64,000 bases of DNA from Blautia parvula (GCF_020215665.1 NZ_CP084061.1:5988501-6052500), one strand, 5' to 3'. Shown: positions 26,552 through 34,839, numbered from the stretch's first letter. The notes: a model not told the origin generated them from the letters alone. Translations and numbers: made by a program.

Positions 26552-28037
26552 GGTATTGATCATAGAAGATGAGATATTGGCCAGAGTCGGCCTGCATCAG
26601 CTCCTTGATTGGGAGGCTCTTGGATTTATTCTGCTGGAGGATGCAAAGGATGGACAGGAAGCAATCCAATCCATAGAAAATAATCATCCGGACATTCTGC
26701 TTCTTGACCTGAATATACCGAAAGTGAACGGACTGCAGATTCTGGAATATTTAAATAAAAATAATCTGGACTGTAAAGTTATTGTTATAAGCTGTAATGA
26801 AGAATTTGAGATGGTAAAAGAGGCTATGAAGCTGGGGGCATATGATTATCTGCGGAAACTGAATCTCTCTTCCCAGGAGCTGAAGGAAATTCTTTTGAAA
26901 TGCAGGGCAGAAAAGCAGCCGTTTTTCCGTGTCCGGGAAATACGGTATGAGGAGATTATCAGCCACACAGGAAAAGACATCTTTCAGGATGTGGGGACTT
27001 ACCGGACGCTTCTGTGTATTCTGCCCCATAAAGAAAAACAGGATGGGATATTTTCTGTTACCGAGCAGTGCAGAGCGTGGTTTCAGAAGCGCGGGCAGGA
27101 ATATCTGCAGATTCACAAAGGGGCGCAGTGCTGTTATTTTGTGTTTGACAGCCGGTTTCCGGGAGAATTTTATGAGGAGCTTTACCAGATATTGATGCAG
27201 CGCTGTCTGATAAAGTTATATTTGGGAATCTATGAGGGTGTCATGAAGGAAGAGACGGACATTAACCGGGCCATTGCCCTTGCAGAGCAGATTCAGATGA
27301 TGAGCTATTATGATGAAGAGCAGAGAATACATTATTTTACAGAAAAAATACCGGCGAAAGAACATAGTCCAAATAGAATGACGCATATGCAGGCAGAGCT
27401 GAAGAAGGCGGTAAGTGAATTGGACAGGGAGGAGATAAAAAAGACTATAACACATATTTTCACGGCTGTATATGAAGAACGGTATATAAATATGAATGTG
27501 CTGCGGCGTATTTTTATGGATATGCTTGGGGTATTCTCTATGACTGCCCAGGGATTAAACGGGGCTATTGAGGAAATTGAAGTGCGCGGTGATAATTGTC
27601 ATTATCAGTCACTGATGATGAGCAGCAGTTTGTCAGAAATAGAAAAATGGTTTTTGAAATTTACAGATGCTTTTTATGAGCGGTTTTTGATTGATTATAA
27701 ATGCAGCCGTTCTGAGATTCTCTGCAGTGTTTTTCGTTATATTGATACGCATCTGCGGACACAGATACATCAGTCAGAAGCAGCCAGAGAAATCGGTGTT
27801 TCCAGTGCCTATCTGAGTACAGTATTTAAAAAGGAGATGGGGCAGAATTTTATTGAATATGTGAATATGAGGAAGGTGGAGCTGGCAAAGGAAATGTTGG
27901 AGAAGGGTTATCTCGTATATGAAATTTCTGACGTATTGGGATTTGAGAACTGTACATATTTTTCAAAAGTGTTCAAAAAATATACGGAAATGTCGCCGGA
28001 TACGTTCAGGAAAGAGAGAGGAAATAAAAAGTTGTAA
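26541..28037 (+). CDS. YesN-type response regulator, AraC-family
   Basis: 498 aa from ATG 26541 (MKNKVLIIEDE), with AAAGG upstream and overlapping the kinase stop. The receiver domain (1-120) has acidic residues Glu9/Asp10 and phospho-acceptor Asp56 in ILLLDLNIP; the usual conserved Lys is in YLRKL. A long middle region (about 125-390) of no clear family follows. The C-terminal AraC double HTH (about 398-495) includes EAAREIGVSSAYLSTVFKKEMG and ISDVLGFENCTYFSKVFKKYTEMSPDTFRKE. It probably activates the transporter upstream. Confidence 0.92.
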   Translation: MKNKVLIIEDEILARVGLHQLLDWEALGFILLEDAKDGQEAIQSIENNHPDILLLDLNIPKVNGLQILEYLNKNNLDCKVIVISCNEEFEMVKEAMKLGAYDYLRKLNLSSQELKEILLKCRAEKQPFFRVREIRYEEIISHTGKDIFQDVGTYRTLLCILPHKEKQDGIFSVTEQCRAWFQKRGQEYLQIHKGAQCCYFVFDSRFPGEFYEELYQILMQRCLIKLYLGIYEGVMKEETDINRAIALAEQIQMMSYYDEEQRIHYFTEKIPAKEHSPNRMTHMQAELKKAVSELDREEIKKTITHIFTAVYEERYINMNVLRRIFMDMLGVFSMTAQGLNGAIEEIEVRGDNCHYQSLMMSSSLSEIEKWFLKFTDAFYERFLIDYKCSRSEILCSVFRYIDTHLRTQIHQSEAAREIGVSSAYLSTVFKKEMGQNFIEYVNMRKVELAKEMLEKGYLVYEISDVLGFENCTYFSKVFKKYTEMSPDTFRKERGNKKL

Positions 28038-28150
28038 ATGACAATATATAGATTGCAAATGCAAAATGAATATGATATCATAAAAATTGAGGAACAACCG
28101 TGTGAAAGGGTGGCTTGACCTTCATTCTATAGAGAATGGAGGTGGTGCAC

Positions 28151-28240
28151 ATGAAGAACAAATTCAGTTTTAATGATCTGATGCAGTTCGGAATTTTTCT
28201 GATCGCACTACTGACTTTCATTTACTTGATGAGTCATTAG
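28151..28240 (+). CDS. Putative holin-like toxin, type I toxin-antitoxin, 29 aa
   Basis: 29 codons: MKNKFSFNDLMQFGIFLIAL then LTFIYLMSH, with GGAGGTGG 7-12 nt before the ATG. One hydrophobic helix (residues 10-26) with a basic N-terminus matches the Hol_Tox class of small membrane toxins of Firmicutes, which are silenced by an overlapping antisense RNA. It is set inside an inverted repeat and followed by a hairpin at 28249-28292. Protein-level recognition is from pattern memory; the antisense RNA has not been mapped. Confidence 0.7.
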   Translation: MKNKFSFNDLMQFGIFLIALLTFIYLMSH

Positions 28241-28246
28241 TTTACA

Positions 28247-28292
28247 TAGAAAAACCACCCTTAAACTTTGACGAGCGGGGGTGGATTTTCTA
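28247..28292. terminator. Hairpin after holin-like toxin, possibly bidirectional
   Basis: AGAAAAACCACCC pairs with GGGTGGATTTTCT around a loop containing CTTTGACGAG. A/T-rich tails on both strands would allow ending of toxin mRNA and of an antisense RNA. Confidence 0.6.
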
Positions 28293-28329
28293 CTTTTGCA
28301 TAGGTCAAACCACTTTGGACGGTTGTTCC

Positions 28330-28765
28330 TTTTCTATTTACAATATATCATATTAGCAGGTGAAATTCAATAGGTTTTGAAAATCTAATTCATGAATAAA
28401 ACGATTAAATAATTTGTTTATATCAAGATATAGATTGCAAATATAAATATAGGTATACAAAACAGACCACAGACAAGCATAAATAATAAGCAGTCATGTC
28501 CTGTCAATGAATGCATGGATCAATACAGGAAGTTTGCAGTAAACAGTATTGCTAGGGGTAAAAATACAAGAATGTATTATAAGATTTGTGTAAAGTGTCT
28601 TAGAACGGCGGGTGGGTCAAATATGCAAAATCGCAAAAGGGAATATAGAACTATGATTTAAGATTAAAAACGGAAAACCCGTTGATAAATTTAAAATGAG
28701 GTGATATACTACAATTATCTGAAAAAATATAAACACCAAAATCGTGTATAAATTTGGAGGTAATT
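28330..28765. other. AT-rich gene-free stretch before AAA15 ATPase gene
   Basis: 436 nt, clearly richer in A/T than neighbours. No ORF with an RBS was found. GGTGATATACT near 28702-28712 could include a -10 box for the ATPase operon. Base composition suggests acquired DNA. Confidence 0.5.
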
Positions 28766-29920
28766 ATGAAGCTTCTTCGTATTACAGCGGAAGGATTACC
28801 GCTTTTTAAGGAAAAATTGGATTTGAGCTTTTATGCACAGCAGAGAGTTGTAGAAGAACATAAGAACATTTTGTGTCCATTATTTTCAAATATTTATTTG
28901 AATTCTGCAAATGGATTCATTGGTATTAATGCCTCAGGAAAGACTTCTGTACTGAAGGTGATTTTGCTTGTATTGGAAATGATCAATAATGAACCAATCA
29001 ACCACATTGAGACCAGAGATATTTTGGGGGATGCACAAGAAGTTAAATTGAATTCGTATTTCTTTTCGAGAAAGACTAAAGAGATTTGTCGATTGGAAAC
29101 GATTATTACGTCTCGTAAGAGCAAGTCGGAAGGGGCAAGTTACAGTATTGTTTCAGAGTCTTTATGGACAAAGAATGTAGATGAGGTAACTACCCGTAAA
29201 GCAATGTTAGATTTTGATGGAAGAGAGCCGGCAATAATCAGAAGTGGTCAGGAGGCATTTTTATCTGATGATGTAAGTATAATGATTGCCAAAAATAAAA
29301 AGACAAAGGAACATGTGCGTATTGTCAATCTCTTGAAATATACGAATGTGAATGTGCTTCCGTTCTCGGAAGATATACCTGCAGAGGTTATCACGTTCCT
29401 AGATCCAACAATTGAGAGCCTGCATTTTGATGAAAAGGACCAAAAGCCCTTAATCCATCTGAAATTTAAGGGAAAAGAAGAAATCCTGTTTCATAACCCT
29501 GTAGAATTGAACAACTACCTTTCCTCTGGTACTGTAAAAGGAATGATAACTTTTACCTTGGCTCAGGAAGTACTGCAAAACGGTGGATATATTGTTGTAG
29601 ATGAAATTGAGAATCATTTTAACAAAGAAATTGTTACAACGCTGATGCGTTTCTTTATGGATAGCAAGCTGAATAAGAATGGTGGTACACTTGTTTTTTC
29701 TACACATTATCCGGAACTACTGGATGAATATGATCGCAATGACAGCATATTTATTACCAGAAATCGCAATGGTATTACGGTAGAGAATTTATCTAATATA
29801 CTGAAACGAAATGATATCAAGAAGAGTGATGCATACCAGAGCGGTTTCCTTGAAGGTACAACTCCAACATATGAGGCTTATATGCAGCTAAAGAAAAGTA
29901 TAGCAGCAGCCCTTATATAG
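28766..29920 (+). CDS. AAA15/OLD-like ATPase, candidate antiphage system component A
   Basis: 384 aa from ATG 28766 after GGAGG. Walker A is GINASGKT at 53-60. An ABC-like signature region YLSSGTVKGM lies near 250, Walker B YIVVDEIENHF near 276 and a switch His in FSTHYPELL near 310. This is the AAA_21/AAA15 layout of SMC/OLD-like ATPases found in abortive-infection systems (RloA, AbiL, PARIS AriA). It is coupled 9 nt to a small TOPRIM-like gene. The low GC and isolation between housekeeping genes fit horizontal gain. The role is inferred from architecture only. Confidence 0.8.
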   Translation: MKLLRITAEGLPLFKEKLDLSFYAQQRVVEEHKNILCPLFSNIYLNSANGFIGINASGKTSVLKVILLVLEMINNEPINHIETRDILGDAQEVKLNSYFFSRKTKEICRLETIITSRKSKSEGASYSIVSESLWTKNVDEVTTRKAMLDFDGREPAIIRSGQEAFLSDDVSIMIAKNKKTKEHVRIVNLLKYTNVNVLPFSEDIPAEVITFLDPTIESLHFDEKDQKPLIHLKFKGKEEILFHNPVELNNYLSSGTVKGMITFTLAQEVLQNGGYIVVDEIENHFNKEIVTTLMRFFMDSKLNKNGGTLVFSTHYPELLDEYDRNDSIFITRNRNGITVENLSNILKRNDIKKSDAYQSGFLEGTTPTYEAYMQLKKSIAAALI

Positions 29921-29929
29921 GAGGTGCCT

Positions 29930-30448
29930 ATGGAATTAGCAGAATATAAGGCGTGTATCTGTGAGGGTTCAGCTGAAAATGCAATCATGGATATACTCTT
30001 GGATCATGAACTTTTAATCTTTTCCAGAGAAGAGATGATTGAAGAGGAAGTGATCCGTTGCAGAGAAGGCAAGAAGTTTGAGGAAAAGTACTTGAGAAAA
30101 GGATTTATGAATAAGATTTCTGTTATAAGGATTCTTGACTCAAGGCGTGAAAACTTTAAGCTTAGTAAGGCATATGCCAATAAGGTGGATGTCATAAATG
30201 TGATTACGGCTCCGGAAATTGAAATGCTAATCATTTTTAATGAGGATAAGTACAAGGAATTTAAGAAATCCGGGAAGAAACCAAGTGGTTTTTGTAAAGA
30301 AGATTTGAAGATGGCAGAGGTAAAGTCCTATGATTTTGTGAAGGATTACTTCAGCAATCCGACAGTTCTTGTGGCAGCTATAAAAAAGTATCATGAATTG
30401 TCGAAAGTTCAAAAGGGTGAATATACTTTATTGGACTTGTTGCGATAG
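29930..30448 (+). CDS. TOPRIM-like / RloB-like small protein, candidate effector B
   Basis: 172 aa from ATG 29930 with GGAGG directly after the ATPase stop. The start YKACICEGSAENAIMDIL (EG-x2-E) resembles the glutamate motif of TOPRIM nucleases such as RloB and OLD partners. RILDSRRENF may be the second acidic motif, and ITAPEIEMLIIF resembles the FE-x-WLL-x-HF strand of RloB. The usual DxD is not clear, so the fold is a hypothesis. Paired with an AAA15 ATPase it resembles AbiL/RloAB or PARIS-type modules. Confidence 0.5.
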   Translation: MELAEYKACICEGSAENAIMDILLDHELLIFSREEMIEEEVIRCREGKKFEEKYLRKGFMNKISVIRILDSRRENFKLSKAYANKVDVINVITAPEIEMLIIFNEDKYKEFKKSGKKPSGFCKEDLKMAEVKSYDFVKDYFSNPTVLVAAIKKYHELSKVQKGEYTLLDLLR

Positions 30449-30464
30449 TAATAATCAAAATGTT

Positions 30465-30498
30465 GAAAGGCGCTTGCAGAGGTGCAGGCGCTTTTCTT
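30465..30498 (+). terminator. Terminator after the ATPase/TOPRIM pair
   Basis: AAGGCGCTTGCA pairs with TGCAGGCGCTT around a short loop and is followed by TTTTCTT, 17-50 nt after the stop. Confidence 0.8.
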
Positions 30499-30527
30499 AT
30501 GCTAAAAATCAGGAAGGAGGGATCCCG

Positions 30528-30635
30528 ATGGCAGTAAGCATCAAAGAGCCGGTTCCGGCAAAGGGAATGCCCGATTGCCCGGAATGGATTTTAAAGGAGT
30601 TACAGATTGTTTCCGAACATCCCCCTATGCTATAA
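30528..30635 (+). CDS. Small hypothetical protein, 35 aa
   Basis: ATG 30528 is preceded by AAGGAGGG at ideal spacing. The product begins MAVSIKEPVPAKGMPDCPEW and ends ILKELQIVSEHPPML; it is soluble, with no membrane segment. It begins 30 nt after the terminator hairpin. The strong RBS argues for translation; no family is recognised. It could be a remnant N-terminus of a larger gene. Confidence 0.45.
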   Translation: MAVSIKEPVPAKGMPDCPEWILKELQIVSEHPPML

Positions 30636-30714
30636 TCTATTTGTAAGACATTATACAGTAAGACTAAGGTAACTGACAACGATGTTTGTAATAAACAGGC
30701 AGGGGGGAAAAAAT

Positions 30715-31224
30715 ATGGAAAAAAATTGTATATCTAAAATAAAAAACGAACCAAAGATCAAGAATAAACTCATCCAGGCTGTCAGAGGACAGCTTGAACA
30801 GCGTGCGGCGTGGCTGTATCTTCTTTGTGATGAAGCCGGAAAAAGAGGGCTTGACTGGGAAGATTTCGGAAGCGCGGCAATCCGCCGCTGTGGCCTGGGG
30901 CAGGGGGCGGAGTTAGTAAAACAAGGAGGGACCAATAGTCTGAGAGGTCTCAGAAAACAGTTATTTACAAAACCTGCCCAGTGGGTATTTGAAATGAAGA
31001 TCAGAAAAAGCACTGACAAAGAGCTGGCCATTGATTTTCATTACTGTCCGTTAGTAAAAGCCTGGCAGAAAGCCGGCTGTACAGACGAAGAAATATCGAA
31101 ACTCTGTGACATAGCCATGTGCGGCGACCACGGCATTGGAGAGGCTTACGGCGGCCGTCTGAAACTTCTGAGATCCATAGCCAAAGGTGATGATGTATGC
31201 CGTTTATATTATCATAAAAAGTAA
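30715..31224 (+). CDS. L-2-amino-thiazoline-4-carboxylic acid hydrolase-like protein
   Basis: 169 aa from ATG 30715 with GGGGGAAAA upstream (an upstream ATG at 30682 lacks an RBS). The C-terminal half has the spaced pattern FHYCPLVKAWQKAG, then EISKLCDIAMCGDHGI, with conserved Cys, Asp and His residues of the ATC-hydrolase domain family (PF14196). Members are widespread in Firmicutes; few have proven activity in thiazoline-to-cysteine conversion, so the true substrate here is unknown. Confidence 0.7.
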   Translation: MEKNCISKIKNEPKIKNKLIQAVRGQLEQRAAWLYLLCDEAGKRGLDWEDFGSAAIRRCGLGQGAELVKQGGTNSLRGLRKQLFTKPAQWVFEMKIRKSTDKELAIDFHYCPLVKAWQKAGCTDEEISKLCDIAMCGDHGIGEAYGGRLKLLRSIAKGDDVCRLYYHKK

Positions 31225-31308
31225 TACCTGTGACGGTTCACAGTCCTGCCTTGGGGCAGCAAGGTGAACCGCAGTCATGCCGCACCGTATCAAACATAAG
31301 GAGAATAC

Positions 31309-32268
31309 ATGAATATTGTCAATTTTACACGTGAACATATTGCAAACGCAAAGAAACTTGCCCTGTCATGCTACCAAGAGGAGCAGAACAGGGTACCGGA
31401 TCTTCCGGGTGCCAAGGAACTAACCGACTTAACATATTTTGCTGACAACGGCCTGGGAGCAGCAGCATACGAAGGCAATACGATGACAGGCTTTCTGTGC
31501 TGTACAGAACCGTTTGACCATGCGTTTGGATCAACAGATGCCAAAGGGATATTCTCTCCTATGGGCACTCATGCAGCAGTGAGGCAGAACAGAGCAGACA
31601 TATACGCTGCCATGTACCGGTTTGCCGCACGGAAATGGGTCAGAGCCGGTGCGGTCAGCCACGGCATCTGCTTATATGCTCACGATGAAACGGCGCAGCA
31701 GCAGTTTTTTCGCTATGGTTTTGGCATGCGGTGTATCGATGCTGTCCGAACCATGGAGCCGATAACCTGTATCCGAAATGAAAACTATGAAATCGAGGAG
31801 CTTACCCCGGAAACAATTTCTCTGGCGTATCCGCTGGAACTTATGCTGATGCGTCACTATTACAGCAGCCCGTTTTTCATGAACCGTGCCGCAGCGGCAC
31901 AGGAAGACTTCTGCAGCACATTTACAGCAGAAGAAGAACGATGTTTTATATCCAGGTATAAAGGTCAGCCATGCGCATACCTGAAAATTTCCCAGTCCGG
32001 TGAAACCTGTATTACCGAAATTCCGGAGTATCTGCACATAACAGCAGCATACTGCCTTTCGGAACACCGGGGCAAAGGCGTATTTCAGAACCTTCTTAAT
32101 TATGCGGTTGATTTATTAAAAAAAGAAGGCTATGCGTATCTGGGTGTAGACTATGAGAGTCTTAACCCGACCGCATATGCCTTCTGGCAGAAATATTTTT
32201 CAGCGTATACCCACGGTCTTGTCCGTCGTATTGATGAACATATTCTGCAGGTATCAGAGCGTATCTAA
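31309..32268 (+). CDS. GNAT-family N-acetyltransferase, two-domain
   Basis: 319 aa. The C-terminal third has a clear GNAT core: AAYCLSEHRGKGVFQNLLNYAVDLLKKEGYAYLGVDYESLNPTAYAFWQKYF in sequence, with the acetyl-CoA loop HRGKGV (R/Q-x-x-G-x-G/A) and the ESLNPTAYAFW end. The N-terminal half contains a second, weaker GNAT-like unit (AAVRQNRADIYAAMYRFAARKWVRAG). Substrate unknown. RBS AAGGAG. Confidence 0.8.
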   Translation: MNIVNFTREHIANAKKLALSCYQEEQNRVPDLPGAKELTDLTYFADNGLGAAAYEGNTMTGFLCCTEPFDHAFGSTDAKGIFSPMGTHAAVRQNRADIYAAMYRFAARKWVRAGAVSHGICLYAHDETAQQQFFRYGFGMRCIDAVRTMEPITCIRNENYEIEELTPETISLAYPLELMLMRHYYSSPFFMNRAAAAQEDFCSTFTAEEERCFISRYKGQPCAYLKISQSGETCITEIPEYLHITAAYCLSEHRGKGVFQNLLNYAVDLLKKEGYAYLGVDYESLNPTAYAFWQKYFSAYTHGLVRRIDEHILQVSERI

Positions 32269-32310
32269 GCTCTTTATGTAGTAATCGGACTGAAAAGCGC
32301 AGATCCGGGG

Positions 32311-33342
32311 TTATCCAAGATATCCTTTCAGCAGTAAAAAGGTATTTTTCATTCCCTCCACGTGGCTTCTCTCATATCCATGGGAAGCGTACACGCCTGC
32401 GCCGATCAGTCCATGCCGCACGTCATATCCCGCGGTCAGCGCCACATCCGCATCTGACCCGTAATGGGGATACACATCCACCGCATAAGCAAGTCCCATA
32501 TCCCGGGCGGTCTTCACTAAAGATGTAACCAGGTCATAGTGATAAGGCCCCCTGCTGTCCTTGGCACAGATGGATACCTGCCGTTCCGTACAGCTAAGGC
32601 TGTTGCCGACACATCCCATATCTACGGAGATCACATCCTTTACCCCATCCGGGACAGAAGCGGCCCCGCCGTGGCCAACTTCCTCAAAGACGGTCATGTG
32701 CTGATAGACCCTGTTTTTCAGGGAGACATTTTCATCTTTTACATATTTTGCGTAGCCCAGCAAAATGGCAGCGCTGAGTTTGTCATCCAGAAAACGGCTC
32801 TTGATATATCCTGATTTTGTTATCACAGTCCTGGGTTCAAAACATACATAATCCCCTGTAGAAATACCAAGCGCAGCCACGGACTCTTTATCGGTGACCG
32901 GTTCGTCCAGCACAATTTCCACAGTATCGAATGATCTTCCGGTCTTGTCATATTCCCCGTTTACATGAATGGAAGCATTGACAAGCTGACAGGTGCCCTC
33001 ATAAATGCCGTCAAAGCGTGTGACGATCCGGCAGTTTTCCGCTTCCGCGTTATTAGCATTCATACCGCCGATGGGTGTAATCTTCAGCCGTCCGTTTTCC
33101 TTGATCTCAGAGACCATGGCCCCAAGCGTGTCCACATGTGCCTCCAGGAGAACACCGTGTTTTACGTCGCCGCTTTCCAGATCCACCAGCACACCGCCCT
33201 TGACGGTTTTCTGCGGATGGTATCCCAGCCGTTCATACTCTGCCATCAGGTAATTGGCAGCCTTTTGGGTGTATCCGGAGGGACTGTCAATTGCCAGCAG
33301 ATTTTTCATTTGCTCCAGAATATAATCCAGATATTTGTCCAT
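32311..33342 (-). CDS. M42 family metallopeptidase (aminopeptidase/deblocking type)
   Basis: 343 aa. It is a cytoplasmic di-metal aminopeptidase of the FrvX/glutamyl-aminopeptidase group. Metal ligands are visible: LLEAHVDTLGAMVSE (His/Asp), FLDDKLSAA (Asp), and FEEVGHGGA with the general-base Glu. Residues YGSDADVAL and GVYASHGYERSHVEG complete the site. Its start lies 56 nt inside the 3' end of the upstream transporter gene, an unusually long overlap. Confidence 0.92.
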   Translation of the reverse strand: MDKYLDYILEQMKNLLAIDSPSGYTQKAANYLMAEYERLGYHPQKTVKGGVLVDLESGDVKHGVLLEAHVDTLGAMVSEIKENGRLKITPIGGMNANNAEAENCRIVTRFDGIYEGTCQLVNASIHVNGEYDKTGRSFDTVEIVLDEPVTDKESVAALGISTGDYVCFEPRTVITKSGYIKSRFLDDKLSAAILLGYAKYVKDENVSLKNRVYQHMTVFEEVGHGGAASVPDGVKDVISVDMGCVGNSLSCTERQVSICAKDSRGPYHYDLVTSLVKTARDMGLAYAVDVYPHYGSDADVALTAGYDVRHGLIGAGVYASHGYERSHVEGMKNTFLLLKGYLG

Positions 33343-34069
33343 AATGATATCCCTTTTCTTTTTTTGTCACATTTCCATCCTTTTTATGTTTTATCCGCCG
33401 GGCCATATATACAAATGGTGTATCAAGCAGACTGGTAAATACAAAAATCACATAACTGGATACACAGATGCGCAGAAGCACCGGAAACTGATACATGCCC
33501 CAAAACGCGCCAAAAGTATACAGAACAGTATTTAAAAGCTGTGACACCAATGTGGAACCATTGTTGCGGAGCCATAAAAATCCCTCTGCGTTTCCAAAAC
33601 GTTTTGTTGTAAATGCCCACCATTTATGGTAAGCCCAGACATCAAATTTCTGAGAGACCGCATAGACCAGCAGACTTGCAAACAGCAGGCGCGGCGTATT
33701 GGAAAATATGGTATGGAACGCAGGACTTGCCCAGTCACTGGCAGAGGGGGTGTATAAAAGCCACATCTGGGAGATCAATATAAAACAGCAGGAAGTACAG
33801 ATTCCCAGATTGACCGCCTTCTGGGCCTGCTTCTTGCCGCCAATCTCACTGATGATGTCCGTTACAAGAAAAGACGAGGCAAAGAGCACGTTTCCAAGCG
33901 TCTGCTCCATGCCGAAAGCACGCACCATGAGCAAGACCTCAATATTGGCTGTGATAGTACAAAAAACAGTCCATCCATACAGACCGGAAATATCAAAAAA
34001 GTAATACGCCAGCAGTACAAAACTATAAATCAGTACCAGGGATAAAATCAATAAAATCTCATTGCTCAT
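33287..34069 (-). CDS. Queuosine precursor transporter, YhhQ/VUT family
   Basis: 260 aa from ATG 34069 with AGGTG upstream and overlapping the preceding stop by 11 nt. It has about six membrane segments. VUT-1 family hallmarks include SFLVTDIISEIGGKKQAQKAVNLG (D-x-x-SE-x-GGK) near 85-108 and FLWLRNNGSTLVSQLLNTVLYTFGAFWG. YhhQ proteins import queuosine precursors such as preQ0, preQ1 or queuine. It is the second gene of an operon behind a preQ1-like riboswitch, after a radical-SAM gene. The C-terminal 18 residues overlap the M42 gene. Confidence 0.9.
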   Translation of the reverse strand: MSNEILLILSLVLIYSFVLLAYYFFDISGLYGWTVFCTITANIEVLLMVRAFGMEQTLGNVLFASSFLVTDIISEIGGKKQAQKAVNLGICTSCCFILISQMWLLYTPSASDWASPAFHTIFSNTPRLLFASLLVYAVSQKFDVWAYHKWWAFTTKRFGNAEGFLWLRNNGSTLVSQLLNTVLYTFGAFWGMYQFPVLLRICVSSYVIFVFTSLLDTPFVYMARRIKHKKDGNVTKKEKGYHYGQISGLYSGANEKSAGN

Positions 34070-34790
34070 ACTTGTCACCTACCCCGAATTCCGTATTTTC
34101 CATTAAGATATCCACCCGGTCATTTCCTATATAAACAGGATAGAGATTTTCGGCAAAAAGCCGGATCACATCCCGGTCCGGTTTCATTTTCGTGGAATTT
34201 TCTACCATAATATTGATACAGACCCTCTCAAACAAAGACAGGCCGGTCTCAATATCTTTTTTCATGGAATTGAGCGTCTGACCTGTCAGCCCGAACAAAA
34301 GACACACCTCATCCGCATACTTTGCAATCTCCTGTGGTGATTCGGCAGTAATGCCCTTTTTGAGCACTTTTTCGCGAAAATCAAAATCAAAGGTTTCCAC
34401 TCCCATTTTAATCTTCAGGCGGATACCCTTCTCAGCAAAAAAGTCCCGTGCCTTTGGAATCTCATCCTTGTGCATCCAGTGACACTCAAAATGCAGTTCA
34501 TGGATTTCTTTTTCCTCGCAGACACTGCGTATCCGTTCCAGAGTCTTTTTATCCAGGTCACAAAAACTTCCCGAATTGATCACTTCCAGTTTCTTAAAAC
34601 ATCCTGTGACTTTTGCAAGCTCCCTTTCGTTTAAAAGGAAATTGGCCTTCTCATCCCTGGAAAAATCCAGATGATAGTCACAGAAGGAGCAGCGGCGCCA
34701 TTTGCACCCGTTTCCCCGAAGGAGTAAAATCTCCCTGGGATTTTTTTCCCGTATCACACTGTAACGGTTACTTGGTTCTTGAATACTCAT
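34059..34790 (-). CDS. Radical-SAM protein, probable queuosine-salvage enzyme (QueL-like)
   Basis: 243 aa. The cluster motif reads CKWRRCSFC (C-x4-C-x2-C), one residue longer than the common C-x3-C-x2-C. The domain keeps INSGSF, FECHWM and KMGVETFDFDFREKVLKKGI motifs of the radical-SAM barrel. It is followed by YhhQ in the same operon and preceded by a preQ1-I-like riboswitch. In Clostridioides difficile a radical-SAM queuine lyase (QueL) converts salvaged queuine to preQ1, so this is the best functional guess. The QueL identity is inferred, not shown. Confidence 0.65.
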   Translation of the reverse strand: MSIQEPSNRYSVIREKNPREILLLRGNGCKWRRCSFCDYHLDFSRDEKANFLLNERELAKVTGCFKKLEVINSGSFCDLDKKTLERIRSVCEEKEIHELHFECHWMHKDEIPKARDFFAEKGIRLKIKMGVETFDFDFREKVLKKGITAESPQEIAKYADEVCLLFGLTGQTLNSMKKDIETGLSLFERVCINIMVENSTKMKPDRDVIRLFAENLYPVYIGNDRVDILMENTEFGVGDKYEQ

Positions 34791-34795
34791 TTTTT

Positions 34796-34839
34796 CCTCC
34801 TTAGTTTTATTTATAGACAGGATGGTTACGAACTGTCTT
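34796..34839 (-). promoter_or_regulatory. preQ1-I-like riboswitch controlling radical-SAM/yhhQ operon
   Basis: On the minus strand, AGACAG and CTGTCT form P1 around the 12-nt loop TTCGTAACCATC. An A-rich tail ATAAATAAAACTAAGG follows and contains the start of the GGAGG Shine-Dalgarno. This is the compact H-type pseudoknot plan of preQ1-I, close to the Thermoanaerobacter version with GTAACC in the loop. Overlap with the RBS implies translational control. Confidence 0.75.

Larger units (their letters stand above)
28091..28329 (+). repeat. Inverted repeat bounding the type I toxin transcript
   Basis: GGAACAACCGT at 28091-28101 with TTGACC to 28120 pairs with GGTCAAA (28303-28309) and ACGGTTGTTCC (28319-28329); about 24 of 28 positions can pair. 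The toxin ORF lies inside, so the mRNA ends could pair and hide the RBS. Confidence 0.65.
28046..28444 (+). repeat. Short direct repeats flanking the toxin locus
   Basis: The 14-mer TATAGATTGCAAAT occurs at about 28048-28061 and again at about 28431-28444, bracketing the small toxin locus. The repeats may be target-site-like scars of insertion or binding sites; with AT-rich DNA, chance is possible. Confidence 0.4.
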
